Positions 46,323 through 56,147 of a stretch of DNA of 64,000 nucleotides are shown here, piece after piece. The translations under genes were made by a program, and so were the position numbers. Source of the DNA: Campylobacterales bacterium (GTDB lineage Bacteria; Campylobacterota; Campylobacteria; Campylobacterales; Sulfurimonadaceae); NCBI GenBank assembly GCA_016938175.1, contig JAFGVE010000034.1, positions 1 through 64,000 on the forward strand, read 5' to 3'. The first letter of the stretch is position 1; each line of letters begins with the position of its first letter. Below the pieces are notes generated by a model. That model was not told the DNA's origin, did not search any database, and saw nothing but the letters and a program-made list of their open reading frames with translations.

Positions 46323-47753
46323 ATGAGAACTATAAAAGAGGTTATTTTACAAAGTGGCATAAAGTTTGGTACGAGTGGAGCTAGAGGAGTTGTTTCTGAT
46401 TTTACTCCAGAAGTTTGTAGTGCTTTTACACTCTCTTTTTTAGATGCTATGAAAAAAACATTTGAGTTTAAAAAAGTTGCAGTTGCTATGGATAACCGTC
46501 CAAGTAGTCCAGATATAGCAGCAAGTATATGTGGGGTTATAGAAGCTTTGGGACTTGAAGTTGATTTTTATGGAGTTTTACCAACTCCAGCTTTAGCTTT
46601 AGAGTCTATGAATAATAACATTCCCTCTATAATGGTTACGGGTAGTCACATACCATTTGATAGAAATGGCATTAAGTTTTATAGACCAGATGGTGAAATA
46701 TCTAAAGAGGATGAGTCTGCAATTGTCAATAATACAAAAGAGATAATATCAAGTAAAAAAAGTTTACCTCAAGTAAAAGATGCAGCCGCAATAAGCTACA
46801 TGAATAGATATTCGGAGTTTTTTGGAGATAGATGCTTGAGTGGTCTTAAAATAGGTATTTATGAGCATTCAAGTGCAGGTCGAGATTTATATGCTAAACT
46901 CTTTACAACCTTAGGCGCTGAAGTTGTTTCTTTGGAGAGGTCTAATGAGTTTGTACCAATTGATACTGAAGCAGTCTCTGATGAAGACAAGCAAAGAGCA
47001 AAAAAATGGTCCAAAGAGTATGGATTTGATGCTATCTTTTCTACGGATGGAGATGGTGACCGTCCTTTAATAGCTGATGAAAATGGTACTTGGCTTCGCG
47101 GTGACATAGTCGGACTACTTACCGCAAATATTTTAGGCATAGAAGCACTAGCAATTCCGGTAAGTTGTAACACAGCTATTGAGAAAAGTAACTCCTTTAA
47201 AGAAGTTCTTAGAACTAAAATAGGCTCGCCATATGTTATAGAGGCTTTTGATACGCTAAAAACTTACAACTCTTATGCAGGCTTTGAAGCAAATGGTGGT
47301 TTTCTCTTAGGCTCCACACTTGAACAAGCTGATAAGCGACTAACTGCACTTCCAACTAGAGATGCTCTTTTACCTTTTGTGGTACTCCTAAGTGAAGTTG
47401 TCAAGAGGCAACTTCCTTTATCGAAAACTGTTCAAAGTTTACCACAACGGTTTACATCAAGTGATCGAATACAAGAGTTTCCAAGAGAAAAGAGTCTGAA
47501 ACTGTTAGAAAAAGGAGTATCAAACCCAGAAGCTTTAGTTAGAAGTTTTGGTCTAGAGGAGTTCAAAGTAGTAGATAAAAATGAGATAGATGGTTTAAGG
47601 CTTACACTTAACAATGGAGTTGTTGTACACTTGAGACCATCAGGTAATGCACCAGAGCTTCGTTGTTATGTTGAGGCAGACAGTGAGCAAGATGCAAACA
47701 CTTTAGTTAAACAAGTATTGTCAAAGATACAAAATAATTTAAATTTAAAATAA
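46323..47753 (+). CDS. manB: Phosphomannomutase
   Basis: This 476-residue alpha-D-phosphohexomutase converts mannose-6-phosphate to mannose-1-phosphate. The phosphoserine is S108 in VTGSHIPFDRNG, the magnesium loop is STDGDGDRPLI, the sugar loop is FEANGGFLLG, and the C-terminal phosphate-binding loop is LRPSGNAPELRCY. The TGSHIP form, rather than TASHNP, is that of the CpsG/RfbK-like branch found in some polysaccharide clusters. Its position between manC and gmd supports mannomutase over glucomutase activity. Confidence 0.9.
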   Translation: MRTIKEVILQSGIKFGTSGARGVVSDFTPEVCSAFTLSFLDAMKKTFEFKKVAVAMDNRPSSPDIAASICGVIEALGLEVDFYGVLPTPALALESMNNNIPSIMVTGSHIPFDRNGIKFYRPDGEISKEDESAIVNNTKEIISSKKSLPQVKDAAAISYMNRYSEFFGDRCLSGLKIGIYEHSSAGRDLYAKLFTTLGAEVVSLERSNEFVPIDTEAVSDEDKQRAKKWSKEYGFDAIFSTDGDGDRPLIADENGTWLRGDIVGLLTANILGIEALAIPVSCNTAIEKSNSFKEVLRTKIGSPYVIEAFDTLKTYNSYAGFEANGGFLLGSTLEQADKRLTALPTRDALLPFVVLLSEVVKRQLPLSKTVQSLPQRFTSSDRIQEFPREKSLKLLEKGVSNPEALVRSFGLEEFKVVDKNEIDGLRLTLNNGVVVHLRPSGNAPELRCYVEADSEQDANTLVKQVLSKIQNNLNLK

Positions 47754-47771
47754 CAGGAGATAAGAGTAGAT

Positions 47772-48896
47772 ATGTCAGAAAATCAAAAAGTAGCACTAAT
47801 AACAGGTGTAACAGGACAAGACGGATCGTATTTAGCAGAGTTTTTACTAAAAAAAGGCTACATAGTACACGGTGTGAAACGAAGAAGTTCACTCTTTAAT
47901 ACAGATAGAATTGATCATCTCTATGAAGATCCACATGTTGAAAATAGAAACTTTATTTTACACTATGGTGATATGACAGACTCTATGAATTTAACACGTA
48001 TCATTCAAGAAACACAACCTGATGAAATATATAATCTTGCTGCTATGAGCCATGTAGCAGTAAGTTTTGAAACACCAGAGTATGTTGCAAATGCTGATGG
48101 TACAGGAACACTTAGAATCTTAGAAGCTGTGAAACTTTTAGGACTTACTAAAAAGACAAAAATCTACCAAGCAAGTACATCTGAACTGTATGGAAAAGTA
48201 CAAGAGACACCACAAAGTGAAACAACACCTTTTTACCCTCGTAGCCCTTATGCTGTAGCTAAGATGTATGCATATTGGATAACTGTAAACTACAGAGAAG
48301 CTTATGGAATGTTTGCATGTAATGGAATACTCTTTAATCACGAATCACCCGTGAGAGGTGAGACATTTGTTACAAGAAAGATTACTCGTGCGGCATCTAA
48401 AATAGCTTTAGGACTGCAAGATAAACTCTACCTTGGTAATCTTGATGCAAAACGTGATTGGGGACATGCGAAAGATTATGTAAGAATGATGTGGATGATA
48501 CTTCAAGCAGATGAGCCAGAAGACTGGGTTATAGCAACAGGACAAACAACTACTGTAAGGGACTTTGTCAAAATGAGCTTTGCTTATGCTGGAATCGAAT
48601 TAGAATTTAGAGGTGAAGGTGTAGATGAGAAGGGTTACGTAACATCTTGCTCAAATCCTGACTATCAAGTTGCAATTGGGACAGAAGTAGTAGCAGTTGA
48701 TCCACGTTACTTTAGACCTACTGAGGTTGACCTTTTACTTGGAGACCCTACAAAAGCTGAGCAAAAACTTGGCTGGAATAGAGAGTATAAGCTACAAGAC
48801 CTTGTAAATGACATGATGGAATCAGACTTGAAACTTATGACAAAAGACACTTATCTTAAAGATGGTGGGTATAAGATAATGAGTTATTTCGAATAA
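47772..48896 (+). CDS. gmd: GDP-mannose 4,6-dehydratase
   Basis: This 374-residue NADP-dependent dehydratase makes GDP-4-keto-6-deoxymannose. The cofactor motif is [16 protein letters not shown] (about 12-27), with family segments [62 protein letters not shown] and [17 protein letters not shown]. It has the usual length. The next gene, fcl, starts on the last base of its stop codon region (TAATGA), so the two are translationally coupled, giving GDP-L-fucose. Confidence 0.97.
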   Translation: MSENQKVALITGVTGQDGSYLAEFLLKKGYIVHGVKRRSSLFNTDRIDHLYEDPHVENRNFILHYGDMTDSMNLTRIIQETQPDEIYNLAAMSHVAVSFETPEYVANADGTGTLRILEAVKLLGLTKKTKIYQASTSELYGKVQETPQSETTPFYPRSPYAVAKMYAYWITVNYREAYGMFACNGILFNHESPVRGETFVTRKITRAASKIALGLQDKLYLGNLDAKRDWGHAKDYVRMMWMILQADEPEDWVIATGQTTTVRDFVKMSFAYAGIELEFRGEGVDEKGYVTSCSNPDYQVAIGTEVVAVDPRYFRPTEVDLLLGDPTKAEQKLGWNREYKLQDLVNDMMESDLKLMTKDTYLKDGGYKIMSYFE

Positions 48897-49987
48897 TGAA
48901 AAAAGATTCTAAAATATATATAGCAGGGCACAGAGGTTTAGTAGGCTCAGCCATATTAAAAAACCTTGAGTCTAAAGGCTACACAAACTTAGTTTATAGA
49001 ACTCACTCTGAACTTGATCTTACTAATCAAGAAGCAGTGGCAGAGTTTTTTGCATCTGAAAAACCAGAGTACGTCATACTTGCCGCTGCAAAAGTAGGTG
49101 GTATAGTTGCTAACAATACTTACCGTGCTGATTTTATATATGAAAATCTTCAAATTCAAAACAATGTCATTCATCAAAGTTATTTGCATGATGTAGAGAA
49201 ACTTCTGTTTTTAGGAAGTACATGCATCTACCCAAAAAATGCTCCACAACCTATGCCTGAGGATTGTTTACTCACTGATACGCTTGAGTATACGAATGAG
49301 CCCTATGCCATAGCAAAAATAGCTGGTATAAAGATGTGTGAGTCGTATAACTTACAGTATGGTACAAATTTTATATCTGTGATGCCTACAAATCTTTATG
49401 GTCCAAATGATAACTTTGACCTTGAAAAGTCTCATGTACTTCCTGCACTCATTCGAAAGATACACTTAGCAAAACTACTGAGTGAAGAGAAGTATGACGA
49501 GGTTGTAAAAGACCTACAAGTTAAAGATATAGAAGAAGCTAAAGCATACTTGAAAAAGTTTGGTGTTGATGGGCAAAGAGTAGAGATATGGGGAAGTGGA
49601 AAACCAAGACGTGAGTTTCTTTACTCAGAAGATATGGCAGATGCTTGTGTATTTCTCTTAGAAAATAGAGATTTTCGTGATACATACGAGGTAAAAAGAA
49701 GTGAAAGTGGCTCTTGTTCCATTGAAACACTCAAAAGTATAGAGATACGAAATACTCACATAAACATAGGAACGGGAAAAGACATAAGCATCAAAGAACT
49801 CGCAGAGCTCATAAAAGAGATAGTGGGTTTTCAAGGTGAACTCTACTTCAATACGGATAAACCAGATGGTACTATGGTAAAACTTACAGATCCGTCTAAA
49901 CTTCATACTCTTGGTTGGAAGCATAAAGTTGAATTAGAAGATGGGATTAAGAACATTTATGAGTGGTATTTAGAGGGTAAATATTGA
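48896..49987 (+). CDS. fcl: GDP-L-fucose synthase
   Basis: This 363-residue epimerase/reductase forms GDP-L-fucose from the product of gmd. The NADP motif is [12 protein letters not shown] (about 8-19), the active site has [18 protein letters not shown] and [11 protein letters not shown], and the conserved [13 protein letters not shown] follows. It is about 45 residues longer than the usual 310-320. The extra sequence lies at about 180-222 (a charged helical stretch) and about 255-285 ([15 protein letters not shown]), outside the catalytic core. I have seen this longer form in other Campylobacterota, but it is worth checking. Strong coupling with gmd upstream. Confidence 0.93.
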   Translation: MKKDSKIYIAGHRGLVGSAILKNLESKGYTNLVYRTHSELDLTNQEAVAEFFASEKPEYVILAAAKVGGIVANNTYRADFIYENLQIQNNVIHQSYLHDVEKLLFLGSTCIYPKNAPQPMPEDCLLTDTLEYTNEPYAIAKIAGIKMCESYNLQYGTNFISVMPTNLYGPNDNFDLEKSHVLPALIRKIHLAKLLSEEKYDEVVKDLQVKDIEEAKAYLKKFGVDGQRVEIWGSGKPRREFLYSEDMADACVFLLENRDFRDTYEVKRSESGSCSIETLKSIEIRNTHINIGTGKDISIKELAELIKEIVGFQGELYFNTDKPDGTMVKLTDPSKLHTLGWKHKVELEDGIKNIYEWYLEGKY

Positions 49988-51033
49988 AAATACTCGTAAC
50001 AGGAACAGCCGGTTTTATAGGGTTTCATTTAGCTCAAAAACTTCTTGAAAGAGGTGATGAAGTAATAGGACTTGACAACATAAACGACTATTATGATGTT
50101 AATCTAAAATATGGAAGACTTAAAGAGTTAGGCATTCAAAAAGAGAGTATTGAAGAGAGACACCCTACATACTCGACTAAGTATGAAAAACACTATTTTT
50201 ATAAAATGGACTTAGCCGATAAAGAGGCAATGCAAAAACTTTTTAAAACAGAGAAGTTTGATGTGGTGTGCAACCTTGCTGCACAAGCAGGTGTTCGCTA
50301 CTCTTTAGAAAACCCACATGCTTACATAGATAGTAATGTTGTTGGGTTTATGAACATCTTGGAAGGGTGTAGAAACACAGATGTAAAAAATCTTTGTTAT
50401 GCGAGTAGCTCATCGGTATATGGGCTTAATACATCACAACCATTTAAGACAACTGATAAAACAGAACATCAAGTGAGTCTTTATGCTGCTACAAAAAAAT
50501 CAAATGAGATGATGGCACATACATACTCTCACCTTTATGGTATACAAACAACTGGTTTACGTTTCTTTACTGTTTATGGACCATGGGGAAGACCAGATAT
50601 GGCTCCTATGCTCTTTACAGATGCCATACTTAATGACAGAGCTATAAATGTCTTTAATAATGGTAAGATGAGTAGAGACTTTACGTATATTGATGATATT
50701 GTAGATGGTGTTATAAAAGTTATAGATAATCCAGCAACTTCAAATCAGCAGTGGAATGCACAAGATCCAGAGATATCTAGCTCATCTGCACCTTATAAAA
50801 TTTATAATATAGGCAACAATGCTCCTCTTTCTTTAATGGAGTTTATAGAAACTCTCGAAGAGGTACTTGGCAAAAAGGCAAAGAAGAATTTTATGCCTAT
50901 GCAAGATGGGGATGTTGTATCTACGTATGCTGATGTACAAGATTTAATAAATGATTTTGGGTATAAACCTGATACTAAACTCTTTGATGGTATTAGAGAG
51001 TTTGTATCTTGGTATAATAATATTTATAATTAA
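49984..51033 (+). CDS. UDP-glucuronate 4-epimerase
   Basis: This 349-residue extended short-chain dehydrogenase has [12 protein letters not shown] (6-17), then the [13 protein letters not shown] segment typical of UDP-GlcA 4-epimerases. Further markers are [57 protein letters not shown] and [11 protein letters not shown]. It would turn UDP-GlcA (from ugd) into UDP-GalA. The start is TTG inside the fcl stop codon (TTGA), with GAGGG eight bases upstream. Confidence 0.9.
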   Translation: MKILVTGTAGFIGFHLAQKLLERGDEVIGLDNINDYYDVNLKYGRLKELGIQKESIEERHPTYSTKYEKHYFYKMDLADKEAMQKLFKTEKFDVVCNLAAQAGVRYSLENPHAYIDSNVVGFMNILEGCRNTDVKNLCYASSSSVYGLNTSQPFKTTDKTEHQVSLYAATKKSNEMMAHTYSHLYGIQTTGLRFFTVYGPWGRPDMAPMLFTDAILNDRAINVFNNGKMSRDFTYIDDIVDGVIKVIDNPATSNQQWNAQDPEISSSSAPYKIYNIGNNAPLSLMEFIETLEEVLGKKAKKNFMPMQDGDVVSTYADVQDLINDFGYKPDTKLFDGIREFVSWYNNIYN

Positions 51034-51048
51034 GGAGTGTATAAATAA

Positions 51049-51822
51049 ATGAAAGTATTACTACTTGCAGGTGGATTTGGAACCAGATTGTCAGAAGAAA
51101 CAGATGTAAGACCAAAACCAATGGTAGAAATTGGTGGAAAACCAATTCTTTGGCACATAATGAATATTTATTCGAAATATGGTTTTAATGAGTTTATTGT
51201 GTTGTGCGGGTATAAAGGCTATTACATAAAAGAGTATTTTGCGAACTATTATAGACACCAGTCAGACTTAGTTGTTGACTTAGCTAATAATACTACAGAA
51301 TATTTTAATAATAAAGCTGAGCCGTGGAAAATTACATTAGTTGACACTGGTGCAGAGTCAATGACAGGCGGAAGAATTAAAAGAGTTCAAGACCTAGTTG
51401 GAAATGAACCATTTATGCTTACATATGGTGATGGAGTCAGTGATATTAATATAGAGGAGCTTGTAAAATTTCACAAGTCACATGGAAAAGCTATGACAAT
51501 GACTTCATCACAGCCATCAGGAAGATTTGGTGCATTAAATATTGATGAAGATAATCAAGTACATGAATTTAAAGAAAAACCTAAAGGTGATGGAAATTGG
51601 ATAAATGCAGGTTTCTTTGTTTGTGAGCCAAAAGTGTTTGACTATATAACTGAAGGTGATAGCACTGTATTTGAGCAAGCTCCATTGATGAACCTAGCTA
51701 AAGATGGTGAAATTTTCACCTTTAAACATGAAGGCTTTTGGAAACCAATGGATACACTTAAAGATAAAAATGATTTAAATCACCTTTGGGATATGGGTAA
51801 AGCACCTTGGAAAGTGTGGTAA
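51049..51822 (+). CDS. rfbF: Glucose-1-phosphate cytidylyltransferase
   Basis: This 257-residue enzyme makes CDP-glucose, the first step to CDP-3,6-dideoxyhexoses. The nucleotide motif is LLAGGFGTRLSEETDVRPKP (5-24). MVEIGGKPILWHIMNIYS, LTYGDGVSDI, FKEKPKGDGNWINAGFFV and EGFWKPMDTLKDKNDL are family hallmarks. The ATG is the first of an in-frame run after AAGGAGTG. Its TAA overlaps the rfbG ATG by one base. Also called ddhA/ascA in Yersinia. Confidence 0.96.
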   Translation: MKVLLLAGGFGTRLSEETDVRPKPMVEIGGKPILWHIMNIYSKYGFNEFIVLCGYKGYYIKEYFANYYRHQSDLVVDLANNTTEYFNNKAEPWKITLVDTGAESMTGGRIKRVQDLVGNEPFMLTYGDGVSDINIEELVKFHKSHGKAMTMTSSQPSGRFGALNIDEDNQVHEFKEKPKGDGNWINAGFFVCEPKVFDYITEGDSTVFEQAPLMNLAKDGEIFTFKHEGFWKPMDTLKDKNDLNHLWDMGKAPWKVW

Positions 51823-52922
51823 TGCAAAATCTTTTTGGTGGAATTTATAAAGATAAAACTGTTCTCGTTACAGGACATACTGGTTTTAAAGGTTCTTGGC
51901 TTGTGTTTTGGCTTCATCAAATGGGTGCAAAAGTTGTTGGTTACTCTTTAGAAGCTCCAACAACACCAAATCATTTGGAACTGTTAGATTTAAATATTAC
52001 ATCTGTAGTAGGTGATATACGAAACCTTGAAAAACTAAATGATACATTTAGAAAGTATGAACCTGATATAGTCTTTCATTTGGCTGCTCAACCACTGGTA
52101 AGACTCTCCTATGAAAATCCAATAGAAACGTATGAAACTAATGTGATAGGAACTCTTAAAGTACTCGAAGCATGTAGAAATCATAATGTAAAGGCCGTTG
52201 TTAATATAACAAGTGACAAGGCTTATGAAAATAGAGAGTGGATATGGGGATATAGAGAGAATGACCCTATGGGAGGATACGATCCTTACAGTTCTTCTAA
52301 AGGGTGTGCAGATCTTTTAGCATCTTCATATAGAAACTCTTACTTTAATTTAAATGATTATAAAAAAACTCATAGTACTTTACTTGCAACATGTAGGGCC
52401 GGTAATGTCATAGGTGGAGGAGACTGGGCAAAAGATAGACTCATTACTGATATTATGCTTTCTGTTTCTCAAGATAAAAAAGTAAGTATACGAAATCCGT
52501 ATGCAACAAGACCATGGGAACACGTACTTGAGCCATTAAGTGGGTATCTTCATATCGGTCAGAAGTTATTAGAAGAAAAGCCAGAGTTTGCAGACGCTTG
52601 GAACTTTGGCCCAAGTGATGAGGGAAGTATTACAGTTGAAGAAGTTGTGCAAAATGTCAAAAAACATTGGAATAAAATTGCTTATGAAATCAACAGAGAC
52701 CCAAATCAACTTCACGAAGCAAATTTACTTAAATTAGATTGTTCAAAAGCACATATATTACTAAAATGGAAAGATGTATGGGATAGTGATACAACTTTTG
52801 AAAAAACTGTAAAATGGTATAAAGCTTATTATGAAGATGATAAAAGCATTCTCACTCAACTGGACTTGGAAAGTTATATTGCAGATGCACAAGTAAAAAA
52901 TATAGAGTGGGCAGTAAAGTAG
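51822..52922 (+). CDS. rfbG: CDP-glucose 4,6-dehydratase
   Basis: This 366-residue NAD-dependent dehydratase forms CDP-4-keto-6-deoxyglucose. The cofactor motif is TGHTGFKGSWLVFWL (about 17-31). Typical segments are HLAAQPLVRLSYENPIETYE, ITSDKAYENREWIWGYREND, GYDPYSSSKGCADLLASSYR and RAGNVIGGGDWAKDRL. I took ATG 51822, overlapping the rfbF stop (TAATG), rather than the upstream ATG at 51807. It feeds the dehydrase RfbH encoded two genes downstream. Confidence 0.96.
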   Translation: MQNLFGGIYKDKTVLVTGHTGFKGSWLVFWLHQMGAKVVGYSLEAPTTPNHLELLDLNITSVVGDIRNLEKLNDTFRKYEPDIVFHLAAQPLVRLSYENPIETYETNVIGTLKVLEACRNHNVKAVVNITSDKAYENREWIWGYRENDPMGGYDPYSSSKGCADLLASSYRNSYFNLNDYKKTHSTLLATCRAGNVIGGGDWAKDRLITDIMLSVSQDKKVSIRNPYATRPWEHVLEPLSGYLHIGQKLLEEKPEFADAWNFGPSDEGSITVEEVVQNVKKHWNKIAYEINRDPNQLHEANLLKLDCSKAHILLKWKDVWDSDTTFEKTVKWYKAYYEDDKSILTQLDLESYIADAQVKNIEWAVK

Positions 52923-53795
52923 ATGACGATTCTTTTAACGGGTGCAACGGGTTTTTTAGGGAGCTATCTTTTAAAAGCATTTGTAGATAATGGATATAAG
53001 GTTATAGCCTTAAAAAGAACTACTTCAAACACCGATAGAATAGATAATTATTTAAATGATTGTGTTGTTTATGATGTTGACACAATAAATATAAAGACTA
53101 TTTTTGAAACTTATAATGTAGATTTAGTTGTCAATACAGTGACTAACTATGGACGTAAAGATAATAGTATAAGCTCAATTATTGATACAAATCTTATTTT
53201 TGGGTTAAAACTTCTTGAAGAGTCAATAAATGCGAATGTAAAAGCATTTATAAATACGGATACACTTTTAGAGAGAAATATTAATGCTTATGCTCTTGCA
53301 AAAGCACAGTTGGTTGACTGGATGGTCTTCTTATCAACTCATAGTACTAAAATGGTTAATGTGAAAATAGAACATATGTACGGTTTTGGTGATGATGAGA
53401 ATAAGTTTATCTATTGGCTCATAAAACAATTAAAACAAAACGTGGAAAAAATTGATTTAACATCAGGCATTCAAAAAAGAGATTTTATTTATATTGACGA
53501 TATTGTAGCTGCTTATGAAGTCCTTATTAAAAATATAGATAGTTTTTCAAATTATGAAGAGTTTGAGATAGGAACTGGAAACTCTATAGCGGTAAAAGAG
53601 TTTGTAGAGAAGATAGTAGAAGAGTTGAACTCTAATAAAACTACTGTTTCAAAGTTAAATTTTGGGATGATTGCATATAGAGCTAATGAAAACATGAATA
53701 TGCAAGCTGATATTTCAAGGCTGAAAAAGTTAGGTTGGGAACCACAGATTTCTATAGAAGATGGAATAAAAAAGATATTACGAGAGGAAAATTAA
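52923..53795 (+). CDS. rfbS: CDP-paratose synthase-like reductase (RfbS/RfbJ family)
   Basis: This 290-residue short-chain dehydrogenase has TGATGFLGSYLL (6-17) and an active-site Tyr-x3-Lys in NAYALAKAQLVDW. The segments NTVTNYGRKD, KIEHMYGFGDDENKF and SGIQKRDFIYIDDIVAAYE resemble Salmonella Typhi RfbS (paratose) and, less closely, RfbJ (abequose). Both reduce CDP-4-keto-3,6-dideoxyglucose at C4 with opposite stereochemistry. Because a paratose 2-epimerase (rfbE) lies two genes downstream, paratose synthase is the better call. It follows rfbG with no spacer. Confidence 0.75.
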   Translation: MTILLTGATGFLGSYLLKAFVDNGYKVIALKRTTSNTDRIDNYLNDCVVYDVDTINIKTIFETYNVDLVVNTVTNYGRKDNSISSIIDTNLIFGLKLLEESINANVKAFINTDTLLERNINAYALAKAQLVDWMVFLSTHSTKMVNVKIEHMYGFGDDENKFIYWLIKQLKQNVEKIDLTSGIQKRDFIYIDDIVAAYEVLIKNIDSFSNYEEFEIGTGNSIAVKEFVEKIVEELNSNKTTVSKLNFGMIAYRANENMNMQADISRLKKLGWEPQISIEDGIKKILREEN

Positions 53796-53796
53796 A

Positions 53797-55128
53797 ATGA
53801 CACAACAAGAACAATTAAAAAAAGAGATACTTCAAAAAACTAAAGAGTATTATGAATTGGTACATAAGCCACACCAAGAAAAAGAGTTTGTAGAAGGTGA
53901 AAGTAGAGTGAACTATGCAGGAAGGGTTTTTGATGACACTGAGATGCAGTACCTTGTAGATAGCTCACTTGATTTTTGGCTTACTTACGGTGATTATTCT
54001 AAAAAATTTGAAAAAGAGCTTGCTAAGTTTTTAAATGTACGATGGGCCTTTTTGGTTAATTCAGGGAGTTCTGCGAATTTACTCGCATTTTATACGCTTA
54101 CATCTCCATTACTTAAGGAGAGACAGGTAAAACGTGGTGATGAAGTCATAACGGTTGCGGCTGGATTTCCTACTACAGTAGCTCCTATAGTACAGTATGG
54201 TGCAGTTCCAGTGTTTGTAGATATGGAACTGACGTGTGCAAATATAGATGTAACACAATTAGAAAATGCACTTAGTTCCAAAACAAAAGCTATTATGATA
54301 GCACATAGTCTTGGAAATCCATTTAATCTAAGAGCTGTGAAAGAGTTTTGTGACAAACATAATCTTTGGCTCATAGAAGATAATTGTGATGCTTTAGGAA
54401 GTACTTATGAAGGTAAGCCTACAGGAACATGGGGAGACATAGGAACAAGCTCCTTTTACCCTCCACACCATATGACTATGGGTGAAGGTGGTGCGACATA
54501 TACCGATAACCCTCTACTTAAAAAGATAATGCTCTCTATGAGGGACTGGGGAAGAGATTGTTGGTGTGAGAGTGGAGTAGATAATACTTGTAATGCAAGA
54601 TTTTCTCAAAGTTTTGGAAGTTTACCAAAAGGGTATGATCATAAATATGTGTATAGTCACTTTGGATTTAACTTAAAAGTTTCAGATATGCAAGCAGCTG
54701 TAGGTGTCGCACAGCTTGAAAAATTTCCATCTTTTGTAGAAAAAAGAAAAGAGAATCAGAAAAGACTTTATGATGGTCTAAAAGATTTAGAACAACTTCA
54801 TCTTGTAGAGACTCAACCAAATTCTGACCCAAGTTGGTTTGGATTTATGATGACACTTAAAGATGGTGTTAACTTTACAAGAAATGAGTTAGTAGAGTAC
54901 CTTGAAGGTAAAAAAATTCAAACAAGAAACCTTTTTGCAGGAAATATGACAAGACATCCTATGTTTGATGATATGGAGCTTAATAAAGATTATAGAATAG
55001 TTGGAGACTTAACAGTTACAGATAAAATTATGACTGATAGCTTTTGGATAGGACTCTATCCTGGTATGGGTGATGATGCTATCGACTATATGGTTAAGAC
55101 TATTAGAGAATTCATTAAGGCGAAATAA
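53797..55128 (+). CDS. rfbH: CDP-4-keto-6-deoxyglucose-3-dehydrase (E1)
   Basis: This 443-residue PMP-dependent enzyme, of aminotransferase fold, removes the C3 hydroxyl. The usual cofactor lysine is replaced by histidine (FYPPHHMTMGEGGA; H224-H225), the hallmark of RfbH/AscC. Cysteines C255, C257 and C265 (DCWCESG, NTCNARF) are in the region that binds its [2Fe-2S] cluster. LVNSGSSANLLAFY and EDNCDALGSTYEGKPTGTWG are also typical. The flavin reductase partner E3 (RfbI/AscD) that normally delivers electrons is not encoded in this window. Confidence 0.95.
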   Translation: MTQQEQLKKEILQKTKEYYELVHKPHQEKEFVEGESRVNYAGRVFDDTEMQYLVDSSLDFWLTYGDYSKKFEKELAKFLNVRWAFLVNSGSSANLLAFYTLTSPLLKERQVKRGDEVITVAAGFPTTVAPIVQYGAVPVFVDMELTCANIDVTQLENALSSKTKAIMIAHSLGNPFNLRAVKEFCDKHNLWLIEDNCDALGSTYEGKPTGTWGDIGTSSFYPPHHMTMGEGGATYTDNPLLKKIMLSMRDWGRDCWCESGVDNTCNARFSQSFGSLPKGYDHKYVYSHFGFNLKVSDMQAAVGVAQLEKFPSFVEKRKENQKRLYDGLKDLEQLHLVETQPNSDPSWFGFMMTLKDGVNFTRNELVEYLEGKKIQTRNLFAGNMTRHPMFDDMELNKDYRIVGDLTVTDKIMTDSFWIGLYPGMGDDAIDYMVKTIREFIKAK

Positions 55129-56147
55129 TGAAGTATTTAATAACAGGTGGATGTGGATTTTTAGGTTCAAATATAGCAAGTGAAATTCTCAAACAAGGTG
55201 ATGAACTGATAGTATTTGATAGTCTTTATCGGTATGGTTCTTATCAAAATAAAGAGTGGTTGGAGTCTCAAGGTGATTTTGTTTTTATTCATGGAGATAT
55301 TCGTAATACAAATGATGTAGAGAGAACTATAAAAGAACATAAACCTGATATTATATATCATCTTGCTGGCCAAGTAGCTATGACAACTTCTATAGAGGAT
55401 CCTAGAATGGATATGGAGGTAAATGTTGGTGGAAGTTTCAATCTTTTAAATGCAGTTAGACTTTATAGTCCAAACAGTGCTATCATTTATTCTTCAACAA
55501 ATAAAGTATATGGTGACTTGGAACAGTACACTTATCGTGAAACAGAAAGTAGATATGAGTGTGTAGAGAAGCCAAATGGGTTTGATGAGAGTGTCAATCT
55601 CGACTTTCACTCACCTTATGGAACTTCAAAAGGAAGTGCTGATCAATACATGCTTGACTTTGCAAGAATATATGGACTTAAAACTGTAGTGTTTAGACAC
55701 TCGTCAATGTTTGGTGGACGACAGTTTGCAACTTATGACCAAGGATGGATAGGTTGGTTTACTCAGCAAGCTATAAATATTAAAAAAGGAGTTCAAAAAG
55801 AGCCTTTTACAATATCTGGTAATGGAAAACAGGTGAGAGATATTGCTTATGCAAGTGATATGATTGAACTTTACCTTATGGCTTCAAAGAAAATAGAGAC
55901 TATCAGAGGTCAAGCCTTTAATGTTGGTGGCGGAATGCGTAACTCATCATCACTTCTTGAGCTTTTTAGCTTTTTAGAAAAAGAGTTAGATATAAAAATG
56001 GAATATACTGAGTTACCAGTAAGAGAGTCAGACCAAAGAGTATTTGTTGCAGATCTTTCTAAAATAAAAGAGTTAATAGGTTGGGAGCCAAAGGTTTCTA
56101 AAGAAGAGGGTATTAGAAAGATGATTGAGTGGATTAGCGAACATTGA
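55128..56147 (+). CDS. rfbE: CDP-paratose 2-epimerase (tyvelose)
   Basis: This 339-residue NAD-dependent epimerase inverts C2 of CDP-paratose to give CDP-tyvelose. It follows Salmonella RfbE closely as I remember it: ITGGCGFLGSNIAS at the start, HLAGQVAMTTSIEDPRMD, YSSTNKVYGDLEQYTYRETE, FHSPYGTSKGSADQYMLDFA, FRHSSMFGGRQFATYDQGW and PVRESDQRVFVADLSKI. The ATG overlaps the rfbH stop (TAATG). With rfbF, rfbG, rfbH and rfbS it completes a tyvelose route apart from the E3 reductase. Confidence 0.93.
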   Translation: MKYLITGGCGFLGSNIASEILKQGDELIVFDSLYRYGSYQNKEWLESQGDFVFIHGDIRNTNDVERTIKEHKPDIIYHLAGQVAMTTSIEDPRMDMEVNVGGSFNLLNAVRLYSPNSAIIYSSTNKVYGDLEQYTYRETESRYECVEKPNGFDESVNLDFHSPYGTSKGSADQYMLDFARIYGLKTVVFRHSSMFGGRQFATYDQGWIGWFTQQAINIKKGVQKEPFTISGNGKQVRDIAYASDMIELYLMASKKIETIRGQAFNVGGGMRNSSSLLELFSFLEKELDIKMEYTELPVRESDQRVFVADLSKIKELIGWEPKVSKEEGIRKMIEWISEH

